NCBI GenBank assembly: GCA_003164075.1 | Contig: PLRZ01000516.1 | Location: forward strand, 6,188 to 12,959 | Source: Bryobacterales bacterium | Lineage (GTDB): Bacteria > Acidobacteriota > Terriglobia > Bryobacterales > Bryobacteraceae | DNA: 6,772 nt | Direction of reading: 5' to 3' | Part shown: one piece after another, positions 1-6,715 of the stretch | Layout: each line of letters begins with the position of its first letter | Numbering within the stretch: position 1 is the first letter of the stretch | The notes under the pieces: model-generated | Seen by the model: the letters and a program-made list of their open reading frames with translations, nothing else | Databases searched by the model: none | Told to the model about the DNA's origin: nothing | Program-made: the position numbers and the translations under genes

Positions 1-2444
1 TGGTTTCCGTCGAGACGGTTGTAATAGATGCCCATACCACCGCGGAGGGCGGTCTTGCCGTCGCCGCTAAGGTCGTAAGCAAAGCCGATGCGAGGCGCCA
101 AGGCTACAGGCGAGGTCGTATACGGATCGATGGAAACCCCGTTCTGGCCCAGGATGTGGAGGCCGTCCGCCGGGTTGCCCGAATTCGGCACGTACAGACC
201 GATATAAGCCACTGGAGCGACCGTCCCCGTGCCGGGATCGATGGCTACGCGCTTTCCTGCGCTGGTCCCTGGAATGTAGATTCGGGGCGCGGCGGATTTG
301 GTGTAATTCGCCGGCACGAAATTGGAGAAGGTGTAATTGATGTCCGCCTGCGGCGTCTGGTGGTAGAAGCGCACGCCGTAATCCAGGGTCAACCTCGGAG
401 TGATGCGCCAGTTGTCCTGAATGTACCACTCCACGTTGTAATACTGCGTGTTGAACACCGCCCTGGCAGTGGTTTGCGAATAGCTGTCGATATAGCCCAA
501 CAGCCCATTGGCATAGCCGTCATTGGTGTTGTATAGGCCGTTGTTGGAGTCCGGACTGAAGTTGAAGTTGCCCTCATAGGCCGGAGTGGAGGGTTGAATC
601 TTGTTGTTCTTCTCGAAATAGATACCAGCTTTCAAGCTGTGCTTCCCCACCACCTTGCTCAAGTTGTCCGTGAACGTCCAGATGGTGTTGAAGTTTTCAT
701 AGTTGCCGGCGGTAGTACCCACGCGCGTAAAGTTCATGGCGGAACCGCCCCCTACCGAGCCGTATTGGAACTCCGGCAGGAGGTTGAAGTATCCATTGGT
801 GGCCGAAGCGCCGGTCGGATTGGTGGTCGGAATCGGGAACAGGTTGGGAATATTGGGGATCAGGGAGCGATCCTGGCTCTTCCCGCCGTCGGTGGTGTAG
901 TAGGACCACGTATTCCAGCTCTCACCCACGGTGAATTCGTTGACCATGGTGGGCGTGATGGAATAAGTTGCCGTCCCGGAGTAGCCGTGACCGGGATTCG
1001 GGTGGTCGATGGGTGCGATACCGGCCGAACCCAGCGTTCCGCCTACGTCGGTGCTGAACTGGGTGCCCTGATACAGCGACGTCATATCGTCGTGGTCGTT
1101 GATATAGCGGACGTACGTCGAGAGCTTTGACGTGGGGTTGAAATCCACGCGAAGCACGTCATTCCGCCGGGGGTGGGTGGCGCTGGCGGATTCAAAATAG
1201 TTCACGATGTTCGCCTGCGAGCCGGTCCCCACAATATTGGGTGACGGGAAGAAGTTCAGCATCGCCTGTCCTAAGGCAGTGATGCGGGCGGCGGGTAGGA
1301 TATTTCCGGGAAATGGAGCGTTGGCGTTCGTCGGGTCGACGATGGTGAACAGCGTGCCGTTGTTCTGGAGAGTTTGCGAGAAATTGCCCTGGCGTTCCAG
1401 GGCCGTCGGGGTATACTTGGTTTGCGAACCACCCGCTACGAACTGCCCCGTATACTCCTGCGACCAGAAGAAGAACAGCTTGTTCTTGGCCGAGTTGAAG
1501 TGGTGCGGAATGTAAACCGGGCCGCCAAAGGTGTAGGTTTCCACGTTGAAGCGGTAGCGCGAAATGGGTGAATTGGGCGCGCCGGTGACCGCGTTGCGGC
1601 CGTTGCGGTTGTTCTCCCACTGGTTGGCGTTGAAACCTTCATTGCGGTGGTTCCACACCAGGCTTCCATGGAAGTCCTGAGTGCCATTCTTGGTGACCAC
1701 ATTGATGGTGCCGCCGGAATTGCGGCCGAATTCCGCCTGGTAGTTCGAACCCAGGACCTTCATTTCCTGGACCGCATCCGCGTTCGGCTCATAGTGCAGC
1801 GTGCTGTTGGAGCCGGTATCCATGTCGGTGACGCCGTCTACGGTGAAGTTCAAGGCGGACGTGTTGCCGTTGATGGTGATACCGCGGATGGCGTTGGGCG
1901 ACGTCACGTCGCGGTTGCCGGCGTTGGTGCCGTTGTAGCTGATGTCAACCACGCCCGGCAGCAGTTTCAGGAAGCCGAAGATGTCGCGGCCCCTCAGCGT
2001 TACGTTGCTCAACTCGTTGCCGTCGACCAAGGCTGATTTCTCGGAGCTCGCCAACTGGATAGCGACCGCTTCCGCCGTAACCGTGACGGTTTCTCCGGCG
2101 CTACCGATGGTGAGCCCGACTTTGCCGAGGTCGCGGGTTTCGTTAGCCGCGAGGACAATACTGGTTTGCTGATAACCCTTGAATCCGGTGGCCGTAACCG
2201 TAATGGAATACGTTCCCGGCTCCAAATCGAGGAATCGGAATAGCCCAGTGGTCTCGGTAGTACCGGTACGGGTAACACCCGTATCCGTACCCACCACCTT
2301 CACTTGGGCATTTGGCACCACTGCGCTTGCCGGGTCTATCACGGTACCCTGCAACGAGCTCGACACAGTCTGCCCAAACAGGCCGGCCGTGAAAAGTGCC
2401 GCCAAACAGAGGACAAGCGTAAACTTTTTATAGGTTATGAACAT
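1..2444 (-). CDS. TonB-dependent outer-membrane receptor, Oar-like, partial (C-terminus beyond left edge)
   Basis: Reading the minus strand from the ATG at 2444-2442 gives 814 uninterrupted residues that run off the left edge without a stop. Residues 1-25 form a signal peptide: lysines at 6-7, a hydrophobic core, and likely cleavage after LFGQ. Residues about 31-110 are a carboxypeptidase-regulatory-like beta-sandwich (LQGTVIDPASAVVPNAQV, then GLFRFLDLEPGTYSITV). The plug domain lies at about 135-260, with RGRDIFGFLKLLPGV (151-165), TVDGVTDMDTGSN (201-213), and YQAEFGRNSGGTINVVTKNG (235-254), a hallmark of this family. After it come aromatic-rich barrel strands such as SLKAGIYFEKNN and WYIQDNWRITPRLTLDYGVRF (partly quoted; residues 673-693). 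No clear TonB box is visible. Family members in Acidobacteriota are usually about 1000-1200 residues, so roughly a quarter is missing. A purine-rich AGGGGGAAGA directly before the ATG supports this start. Expected role: energised import of a bulky substrate across the outer membrane; the substrate is unknown. The gene is divergent from the TPR gene. Confidence 0.95.
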   Translation of the reverse strand, partial: MFITYKKFTLVLCLAALFTAGLFGQTVSSSLQGTVIDPASAVVPNAQVKVVGTDTGVTRTGTTETTGLFRFLDLEPGTYSITVTATGFKGYQQTSIVLAANETRDLGKVGLTIGSAGETVTVTAEAVAIQLASSEKSALVDGNELSNVTLRGRDIFGFLKLLPGVVDISYNGTNAGNRDVTSPNAIRGITINGNTSALNFTVDGVTDMDTGSNSTLHYEPNADAVQEMKVLGSNYQAEFGRNSGGTINVVTKNGTQDFHGSLVWNHRNEGFNANQWENNRNGRNAVTGAPNSPISRYRFNVETYTFGGPVYIPHHFNSAKNKLFFFWSQEYTGQFVAGGSQTKYTPTALERQGNFSQTLQNNGTLFTIVDPTNANAPFPGNILPAARITALGQAMLNFFPSPNIVGTGSQANIVNYFESASATHPRRNDVLRVDFNPTSKLSTYVRYINDHDDMTSLYQGTQFSTDVGGTLGSAGIAPIDHPNPGHGYSGTATYSITPTMVNEFTVGESWNTWSYYTTDGGKSQDRSLIPNIPNLFPIPTTNPTGASATNGYFNLLPEFQYGSVGGGSAMNFTRVGTTAGNYENFNTIWTFTDNLSKVVGKHSLKAGIYFEKNNKIQPSTPAYEGNFNFSPDSNNGLYNTNDGYANGLLGYIDSYSQTTARAVFNTQYYNVEWYIQDNWRITPRLTLDYGVRFYHQTPQADINYTFSNFVPANYTKSAAPRIYIPGTSAGKRVAIDPGTGTVAPVAYIGLYVPNSGNPADGLHILGQNGVSIDPYTTSPVALAPRIGFAYDLSGDGKTALRGGMGIYYNRLDGN

Positions 2445-2551
2445 TCTTCCCCCTGAAGATGTCATTCGTACCAAAGCAATTACCCCTTATATTCGACAAT
2501 CCCGTTAGGGCAGAGTCGCAACCCCCACAACAGCCTGTGAAGGGCGAACTG

Positions 2552-2580
2552 ATAGTACGCTACGTCTGGGACCACTGCAA
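2552..2580 (-). promoter_or_regulatory. Candidate promoter for the TonB-dependent receptor
   Basis: On the minus strand, TTGCAG (2580-2575) and TACTAT (2557-2552) are separated by exactly 17 bases. The match to sigma-70 consensus is only modest (3/6 and 4/6). Transcription would start near 2545 and give a leader of about 100 bases. The spacer contains GACGTA (2566-2561), the hexamer found in both arms of the nearby dyad, which would allow common regulation. Weak call; the true promoter may be elsewhere in the region. Confidence 0.25.
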
Positions 2581-2620
2581 GGGTACTACCGTAGGAGTTC
2601 CCGAAGTTTTCACAAGCCAA

Positions 2621-2651
2621 TTGTTTTCAATTAGTAGGAGGGACGTATAAA
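2621..2651 (+). promoter_or_regulatory. Candidate plus-strand promoter overlapping the dyad
   Basis: TATAAA at 2646-2651 is a good -10 box. TTGTTT at 2621-2626 is a possible -35, but the 19-base spacing is longer than ideal. Transcription would begin near 2658 and give the TPR gene a leader of about 125 bases that includes the small upstream ORF. The -10 box sits across the left arm and loop of the 2639-2668 inverted repeat, so a protein bound to that repeat would block it. Inference from motif matching only. Confidence 0.3.
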
Positions 2652-2668
2652 CCAGTTCCTACGTCCCT
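2639..2668. promoter_or_regulatory. Perfect 9-bp inverted repeat, possible operator or terminator
   Basis: AGGGACGTA (2639-2647) is matched exactly by TACGTCCCT (2660-2668) across a 12-base loop. Allowing two G-T pairs, the stem extends to 12 pairs (2636-2671). On the plus strand the right arm runs into TTTT (2668-2671), so it could be a short intrinsic terminator, but no convincing plus-strand gene lies upstream to be terminated. Its overlap with a TATAAA box and its position between divergent genes fit an operator better. A third copy of the hexamer, TACGTC, lies at 2561-2566. Confidence 0.45.
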
Positions 2669-2737
2669 TTTCACGGTGAAAAATGGTCTGTAAGCAAGGG
2701 TTTGTGGCTCCGAACTGCTCCCAGAGGTTACAGCCGG

Positions 2738-2776
2738 ATGGACGGCCGTTCGGCATTCGGCGTAAAATATTCGTGA
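2738..2776 (+). CDS. Possible 12-codon leader peptide upstream of the TPR gene
   Basis: ATG at 2738 opens a short frame encoding MDGRSAFGVKYS that ends with TGA at 2774-2776, seven bases before the TPR start codon. AGAGG at 2723-2727 lies 10 bases upstream, a reasonable Shine-Dalgarno spacing, whereas the TPR gene itself has none (its start is preceded by GACTCCACC). The frame could deliver ribosomes to the TPR start by translational coupling. It could equally be chance, because frames of 12 codons are common. It would not be transcribed at all if the promoter at 2739-2768 is the real one. Confidence 0.2.
   Translation: MDGRSAFGVKYS
2739..2768 (+). promoter_or_regulatory. Alternative promoter candidate close to the TPR gene
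   Basis: TAAAAT at 2763-2768 resembles a -10 box and has TGGACG (2739-2744) 18 bases upstream as a weak -35. It would start transcription near 2775, leaving a leader of under 10 bases and almost leaderless translation. That would fit the absence of a Shine-Dalgarno sequence before the TPR start. It competes with the candidate at 2621-2651. Confidence 0.25.
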
Positions 2777-2783
2777 CTCCACC

Positions 2784-5186
2784 ATGTACCGCTTCCTAGG
2801 GTGTTTCTCGGTTCTGCTGGCCGCGGCAATCGGTCTGGCTGGGGATGACAGTCCGGCGATTCGGACGGCACTGGCGGCATTGCAGCGCGGTGATTTCGCG
2901 GCCGCCGAACAAACTTTGCGGCCCGAAGTAAAGGTCCGGCCCAACGACGCCTCGGCCCTCACCCTGCTCGGCGTCGCCCTGGATAGCCAAAAGAAATTCC
3001 CGGAGGCCGAAGACTTGCACCGCCGCGCCGTGGCGATAGCCCCAAACTCGCCCGACGTGTGGAACAATTACGCCAACCATCTGATGGGGACCGGCGACGA
3101 AGCGGGCGCCGGCCGCCTCTACCTTCGGGTGGTGGCGCTCGACCCCGGCAATTACAATGCCGGCGTCCAACTCGTCCGCCTGGCGGTGAAAGCCGGCAGG
3201 GGCGCCGACGCGCTGGGCTATTTCAAACATCTGCCGGCCGGTCAACAAGATGCGCCGAAGTTGGCGCCCCTGCGCATCGCCGCCCTACATATGGCCGGAG
3301 AAGATGCCGAGGCCGACAGCCTGGCCGCCCGCTGGTTGGCCGCTTCCAGGAACGATCTGGGCCAGAGCTTCTCCATAGGCTTAGCCTTGGCCGATGCCGG
3401 CAGGTTCGAGATGGCCGGCGCCTTTTTTGCCCAGGCACTGGCGCTCGCGCCGACGGATTTCAACGTCCTTGTCAACCTCGGCGTGGTAGCCTGGCGTACC
3501 GGCAACTACGATCGCGCCCGTGAGGTGCTGGAGGCTGCCCAGCGCCAGCAACCGCAAAACGTGGACGTGCTGTACAATCTGGCGGGCGTGGACCACGCTG
3601 CCAATCGAAACGAGTCGGCTGTCGCCATGCTCGCGAAGGCCGCACGCCTGGCGCCACAACGCAGCGACGTCTGGAAATTACTGGCCATGGCGACCGTCGA
3701 CCTGGGCGCGCTGGACGATGCGGCGGCAGCTTGGGACGGCTACATCAAGCTCGAGCCGAACGACGATGCCGGCCGCCGGGAGCGGGGTTTTACGGCTTTC
3801 AAAAGGGGTCTGTTCGACCAGGGATTGGCGGACGTCCAGTGGTTTGTGGCGCGCCACCCTGACGATCCGGTGGGTCACTTCGAACTGGGAGCCATTCAAA
3901 ATAAGGATAATCCAGCCCAGGCACTGACGGAGTACGACCGTGCGCTGGCCCTCAAACCCGACTTCGGGGCGGTCCATTCGGAGCGCGGCAGCCTGTATTA
4001 TCAGATGGGTAAGCCCGAGAGCGCGCTCCCCGACCTGGAAGCCGCGGTGGCTTTGCGTCCCGACGATGCCGTCAGCCTGGACCGCTTGGGCCAAACATAC
4101 CTGGCCCTCGACCGTGCCGCCGATGCAGTGCGGGTGCTCCGCCAGGCCGTCGCCTCGCTCCCCGACGATTCCAAGACGCAGCTCCATCTGGCGCGCGCGC
4201 TGGCGGACAATGGGCAGGCCGCCGAATCCAAGGCGGCCATGGACCGCTTTCGCCAACTGGGCCCCGTGGTGAACCGCGCCGTCCCGGGCGGCCTGGTGGA
4301 TTATCTCAGCCTCACGCCCGAGGAGCGGCGCGCGGACTATCGGCGGCGGGTGGAGCGCGTGGTGCGCGAGCATCCCGAAGATGCCTCGGGACAGTTGGAC
4401 TATCTCCAATTGCTGCTGGAGGATGGTGAATCGCGCCAGGCAACGGAGACCGCGCGCAAGTTGGCCGATCTGAAGCCGCCCCCTACCGTTCTGGCCAATG
4501 CGGGACGGGCATTGCTGGAAGCCGGGCTGTATGCTCCGGCGCGGGAACTGCTGGATAGAGCGGCGGCCTCCGCGCCCTCGGCCGAACTCCAACTGGATCT
4601 GGCCCGGGCAGCGTTTTACGCCTCCGGCCCCGCCGAAGGGATGCGGTTGCTCGACAAGATACCCGATTCCGGACGGGCGGCGGATTTTTATCTCGCCCGG
4701 GCCGAGATGCTGGATGCCGCGGGCAACTTGTCGGAGGCGGCGGCGGTATTGCAGCAGGCGCTTCGCGCTTCGCCGGGACAGGCCGCATCCTATCTGCAAG
4801 CGTGCATCTTCCTGCTCCGCAAAGGGCGCACGGAAGATGCGTTGTTAGTAAGTGGCGAGGCTATGAAAGCGCTTGCACAGGATCGTGAGATCCTGCTTCT
4901 AAGAGCGGTTTCCCTGGAACAAGCCGGCCATACTGCCGAGGCGCGGACCATACTGGAGCAGATCCGGAATCGATGGCCCGAGTGGGCTGCGGCGTGGGCG
5001 GCGGACGGCATTATTCTGGGAACCCACGGACGCCGCGAAGAGGCCATGGCAGCGCTTCGGACGGCATTGACTCTGGGCGTTAACAGTACGGAGATAAAGG
5101 TTTACCTGGAGAAAGTCTCGGCGGGTACGCAAAGCCAGCCTCCGGACCTGATTCTAGTCCTTTCAAGAGCATTCCGTAGTTTCTGA
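2784..5186 (+). CDS. Exported tetratricopeptide-repeat (TPR) protein, 800 residues
   Basis: Residues 1-20 look like a type I signal peptide (MYRF, hydrophobic core, cleavage near GLAG/DD). Cys7 is too early and in the wrong context for a lipobox, so a soluble periplasmic location is likely. The rest is a superhelix of about 20 TPR units. Clear 34-residue examples start at about 56, 90, 226, 260, 294, 328 and 429, with the usual small residues, a G/A at position 8, and P-N/D-D ends (for example AVALRPDD at 421-428). Two blocks (26-492 and 533-767) are separated by a non-TPR linker at about 493-533 containing GLVDYLSLTPEERRADY. No enzyme motif is visible, so a protein-binding scaffold is the likely role. 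The start is fixed by the signal peptide and an in-frame TAA at 2763-2765; no Shine-Dalgarno sequence precedes it. It is divergent from the TonB receptor and 75 bases before the regulator-like gene, possibly in the same transcript. Long TPR proteins near Oar-like receptors are familiar in Acidobacteriota; partners here are unknown. Confidence 0.93.
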   Translation: MYRFLGCFSVLLAAAIGLAGDDSPAIRTALAALQRGDFAAAEQTLRPEVKVRPNDASALTLLGVALDSQKKFPEAEDLHRRAVAIAPNSPDVWNNYANHLMGTGDEAGAGRLYLRVVALDPGNYNAGVQLVRLAVKAGRGADALGYFKHLPAGQQDAPKLAPLRIAALHMAGEDAEADSLAARWLAASRNDLGQSFSIGLALADAGRFEMAGAFFAQALALAPTDFNVLVNLGVVAWRTGNYDRAREVLEAAQRQQPQNVDVLYNLAGVDHAANRNESAVAMLAKAARLAPQRSDVWKLLAMATVDLGALDDAAAAWDGYIKLEPNDDAGRRERGFTAFKRGLFDQGLADVQWFVARHPDDPVGHFELGAIQNKDNPAQALTEYDRALALKPDFGAVHSERGSLYYQMGKPESALPDLEAAVALRPDDAVSLDRLGQTYLALDRAADAVRVLRQAVASLPDDSKTQLHLARALADNGQAAESKAAMDRFRQLGPVVNRAVPGGLVDYLSLTPEERRADYRRRVERVVREHPEDASGQLDYLQLLLEDGESRQATETARKLADLKPPPTVLANAGRALLEAGLYAPARELLDRAAASAPSAELQLDLARAAFYASGPAEGMRLLDKIPDSGRAADFYLARAEMLDAAGNLSEAAAVLQQALRASPGQAASYLQACIFLLRKGRTEDALLVSGEAMKALAQDREILLLRAVSLEQAGHTAEARTILEQIRNRWPEWAAAWAADGIILGTHGRREEAMAALRTALTLGVNSTEIKVYLEKVSAGTQSQPPDLILVLSRAFRSF

Positions 5187-5200
5187 GGTTACAAAAAAAT

Positions 5201-5223
5201 TCGAAATCTGCTGCTTATTTCGA
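5201..5223. promoter_or_regulatory. 7-bp dyad between the TPR and regulator genes, possible operator
   Basis: TCGAAAT (5201-5207) and ATTTCGA (5217-5223) are exact inverted copies around a 9-base centre. The centre covers the place where a -35 element would lie relative to the TAGAAT box at 5234-5239, so a bound dimer would control that promoter. Read on the minus strand, the stem is followed by seven T residues (5199-5193), so it could also be a weak antisense-facing terminator. The stem is AT-rich and no minus-strand gene ends here, which favours the operator reading. Confidence 0.4.
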
Positions 5224-5239
5224 TGCCTCGTGGTAGAAT
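5211..5239 (+). promoter_or_regulatory. Candidate promoter for the membrane regulator gene
   Basis: TAGAAT (5234-5239) matches the -10 consensus at 5 of 6 positions. The hexamer 17 bases upstream (CTGCTT, 5211-5216) is a poor -35, consistent with a promoter that depends on an activator. Transcription would begin near 5246, just before the AGAGG (5248-5252) that serves as Shine-Dalgarno nine bases from the ATG at 5262. Confidence 0.35.
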
Positions 5240-5261
5240 TCCGTCCCAGAGGTTAGTCTAA

Positions 5262-6497
5262 ATGGGGAGCACCACGATTGTGCGGTCTCACCCTCCCGTA
5301 ACGGAGATCGAGGAGGGTGTTCGACCAGGTAGTGAAGAGGTCAAGACTCAGTTGGCCCGCCTGCTGGCGAGTCCGCTGTTTAATCACAGCAAACATTATC
5401 CGAGTCTCTTGCGATATGTTGTGCAGGAGACCCTGGAAGGGCGTGGCAGGCATCTGAAGGAGCGCGCGTTGGGGGTGGAAGTATTTGGCCGTGGCGCCGA
5501 TTACGACACCAACGCCGATCCTGTAGTGCGAACCTCGGCCTGCGAAGTCCGCAAACGAATCGCGCAGTATTATCACGAGGCCGGACACGCAGCCGAGATT
5601 CGCATCGACTTGCCTTCCGGGTCGTATATTCCGGAGTTCCACTACCCCGTGGGGATTCCGCGGCCCCTGACTCTGGTGGAACCGCCGGCAACTACCAGCC
5701 TTTTGGATCTGGTGCGCGATGCCGCCCAGCGGAAACGGCTGCTGGCGGCGGTTGCCGCTTGCTTACTGGCCGCCCTGGCGATTGGAGCCGCCGCTTTGTG
5801 GATGGCGAAACCAACCCCGATCGAGCAGTTCTGGATGCCGGTATGGGGATCGGCGGACTCCGTGATGCTAGCGCTCGGAATGCCTCCGGAGTACGTTCCG
5901 CCATCCATGCTTACCGATGAAGGACCGACCTTCGGCGATGTGATGAGGGCCGACAACCTGGCCCTCGCCGACGCGCTGACCATGGCTCGCATTACCGGCG
6001 TCTCTCGCGAGTACGGAAGAAAGAAACTCGATGTGCGCCGCTCCACGGCCTACACTCTCACCGATTTGCGCAAGGGTCCGCTGATCCTGGTGGGAGGCTT
6101 CAACAATCCGTGGACCATGCGCCTGGCTACCGAGTTGCGCTTCACCTTTGAGCGCGGCGAAAACCATACCGGAATGATTCGCGACCGCCGGAATCCCTCG
6201 AACCGGAGTTGGCTTCACGATCCCAACCTGCCGTACTCGAGAACCATTCAGGACTACGCGCTGATCTCCCGATTCGTGGATCCGCTTACCGAGAGAATGG
6301 TGCTGGTAGTGGCCGGAATGGGCCGCGACGGCACCCTCGCCGCGGGCGAATTCGTCACCGAGCCGCGTTATCTGGAAATGCTGGCGAGCCGCGCGCCCCA
6401 ACATTGGGAGAAGAAGAATCTACAGGTGGTGCTGGCCACCGATATCGTCAAGGGCAATACCGGTCCCCCGCGCATTCTGGCGACTTACTTCTGGTAG
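5262..6497 (+). CDS. Membrane-anchored one-component regulator-like protein with unassigned periplasmic domain
   Basis: The 411-residue product has three parts. Residues about 25-128 match a conserved N-terminal module of Acidobacteriota proteins: LARLLASPLFNHS, SLLRYVVQETLEGRG, LKERALGVEVFGR (65-77), YDTNADPVVR (81-90), then EVRKRIAQYYHEAG and IDLPSGSYIPEF (115-126). The last two segments resemble the recognition helix and wing of OmpR-type winged helices. A basic stretch (QRKR, 156-159) precedes one transmembrane helix at about 159-181, so the N-terminus should be cytoplasmic and residues 184-411 periplasmic. The periplasmic part includes DVMRADNLALADALTMARIT, LILVGGFNNPWTMRL, DYALISRFVDPLTERMVLVV and GMGRDGTLAAGEFVTEPRY; I do not recognise it as a named domain. 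The topology is that of ToxR/CadC regulators. AGAGG nine bases upstream supports the start. DNA binding and the sensed signal are inferred. No TolB, kinase or cyclase domain is present, although this N-terminal module is elsewhere often fused to such partners. Confidence 0.88.
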   Translation: MGSTTIVRSHPPVTEIEEGVRPGSEEVKTQLARLLASPLFNHSKHYPSLLRYVVQETLEGRGRHLKERALGVEVFGRGADYDTNADPVVRTSACEVRKRIAQYYHEAGHAAEIRIDLPSGSYIPEFHYPVGIPRPLTLVEPPATTSLLDLVRDAAQRKRLLAAVAACLLAALAIGAAALWMAKPTPIEQFWMPVWGSADSVMLALGMPPEYVPPSMLTDEGPTFGDVMRADNLALADALTMARITGVSREYGRKKLDVRRSTAYTLTDLRKGPLILVGGFNNPWTMRLATELRFTFERGENHTGMIRDRRNPSNRSWLHDPNLPYSRTIQDYALISRFVDPLTERMVLVVAGMGRDGTLAAGEFVTEPRYLEMLASRAPQHWEKKNLQVVLATDIVKGNTGPPRILATYFW

Positions 6498-6550
6498 GCT
6501 TCCCGTTTGGGTACGCGCACGGCCCCGTCGTTCTTGCGGATAAACCGATC

Positions 6551-6664
6551 TCAGAACTCCCGATGTCGCGCGCAATTTCTGCCTGGCGGGGAAAATGGGC
6601 GAGCTTCGCAGGTGGGGCAGGCGGTGCCGCCTGCCCGCCCGCGCTGAATTCAGAACTCCTGATG
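6551..6664 (+). repeat. Direct repeats of 15 bases flanking a hairpin
   Basis: TCAGAACTCCCGATG at 6551-6565 recurs at 6650-6664 as TCAGAACTCCTGATG, one mismatch in 15, with starts 99 bases apart. Both copies are followed shortly by GC-rich sequence ending in GCGGGGA/CCGGGGA. The segment between them contains the perfect palindrome at 6615-6636. The arrangement could be an internal duplication or the borders of a small mobile palindromic unit. Confidence 0.6.
6615..6636. repeat. Perfect 10-bp GC-rich palindrome
   Basis: GGGCAGGCGG (6615-6624) is followed two bases later by its exact complement CCGCCTGCCC (6627-6636), forming a very stable hairpin 118 bases after the regulator stop codon. No T-run follows on either strand, so it is not a canonical intrinsic terminator. 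It may still stabilise or limit the 3' end of the regulator mRNA, or be a REP-like unit. Confidence 0.7.
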
Positions 6665-6715
6665 CCGGCCGGGGATTTCGGATAGTTGGGGAAATTGACC
6701 TGAGCCATGACGTGG

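Larger units (their letters stand above)
2445..2783. other. Divergent intergenic control region (339 bases)
   Basis: This stretch separates the start of the minus-strand receptor gene from the start of the plus-strand TPR gene. No convincing protein gene lies here. It contains an inverted repeat at 2639-2668, further GACGTA/TACGTC hexamers, a small AATTG-TTTT-CAATT dyad at about 2619-2632, weak promoter-like pairs in both directions, and a 12-codon open frame immediately before the TPR gene. The region is locally AT-richer than the flanking genes, especially at 2605-2635 and 2762-2772, as expected for promoter DNA. The division into specific sites is inference. Confidence 0.8.

Noticed and set aside
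594..1130. 178-codon plus-strand open frame opposite the TonB receptor
   Set aside because: The minus-strand receptor frame is continuous and carries family hallmarks; the plus-strand product has no recognisable motif. The same applies to the other plus-strand frames between 156 and 2433.
2618..2632. Small AATTG-TTTT-CAATT dyad
   Set aside because: Five AT-rich pairs in an AT-rich patch are likely to occur by chance; it is mentioned only as part of the intergenic description.
2459..2650. 63-codon plus-strand frame in the divergent intergenic region, ending inside the 2639-2668 hairpin
   Set aside because: Placement before a hairpin with TTTT is tempting, but it lacks a properly spaced Shine-Dalgarno sequence, its third codon positions are only about half G/C unlike the flanking genes, no domain is visible, and it covers the receptor's upstream control region.
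2784..2860. Lipoprotein signal in the TPR protein (Cys7)
   Set aside because: The cysteine is preceded by only six residues, with no hydrophobic core before it and no proper lipobox; ordinary cleavage near residue 20 fits better.
2627..3067. 146-codon minus-strand frame over the start of the TPR gene
   Set aside because: It overlaps the signal peptide and first TPR units of the real gene and has no family features.
3678..4799. 373-codon open frame on the minus strand opposite the TPR gene
   Set aside because: It lies wholly within the convincing TPR coding sequence; its translation shows no domain or signal peptide, and long antisense frames are expected in GC-rich genes with strong third-position bias.
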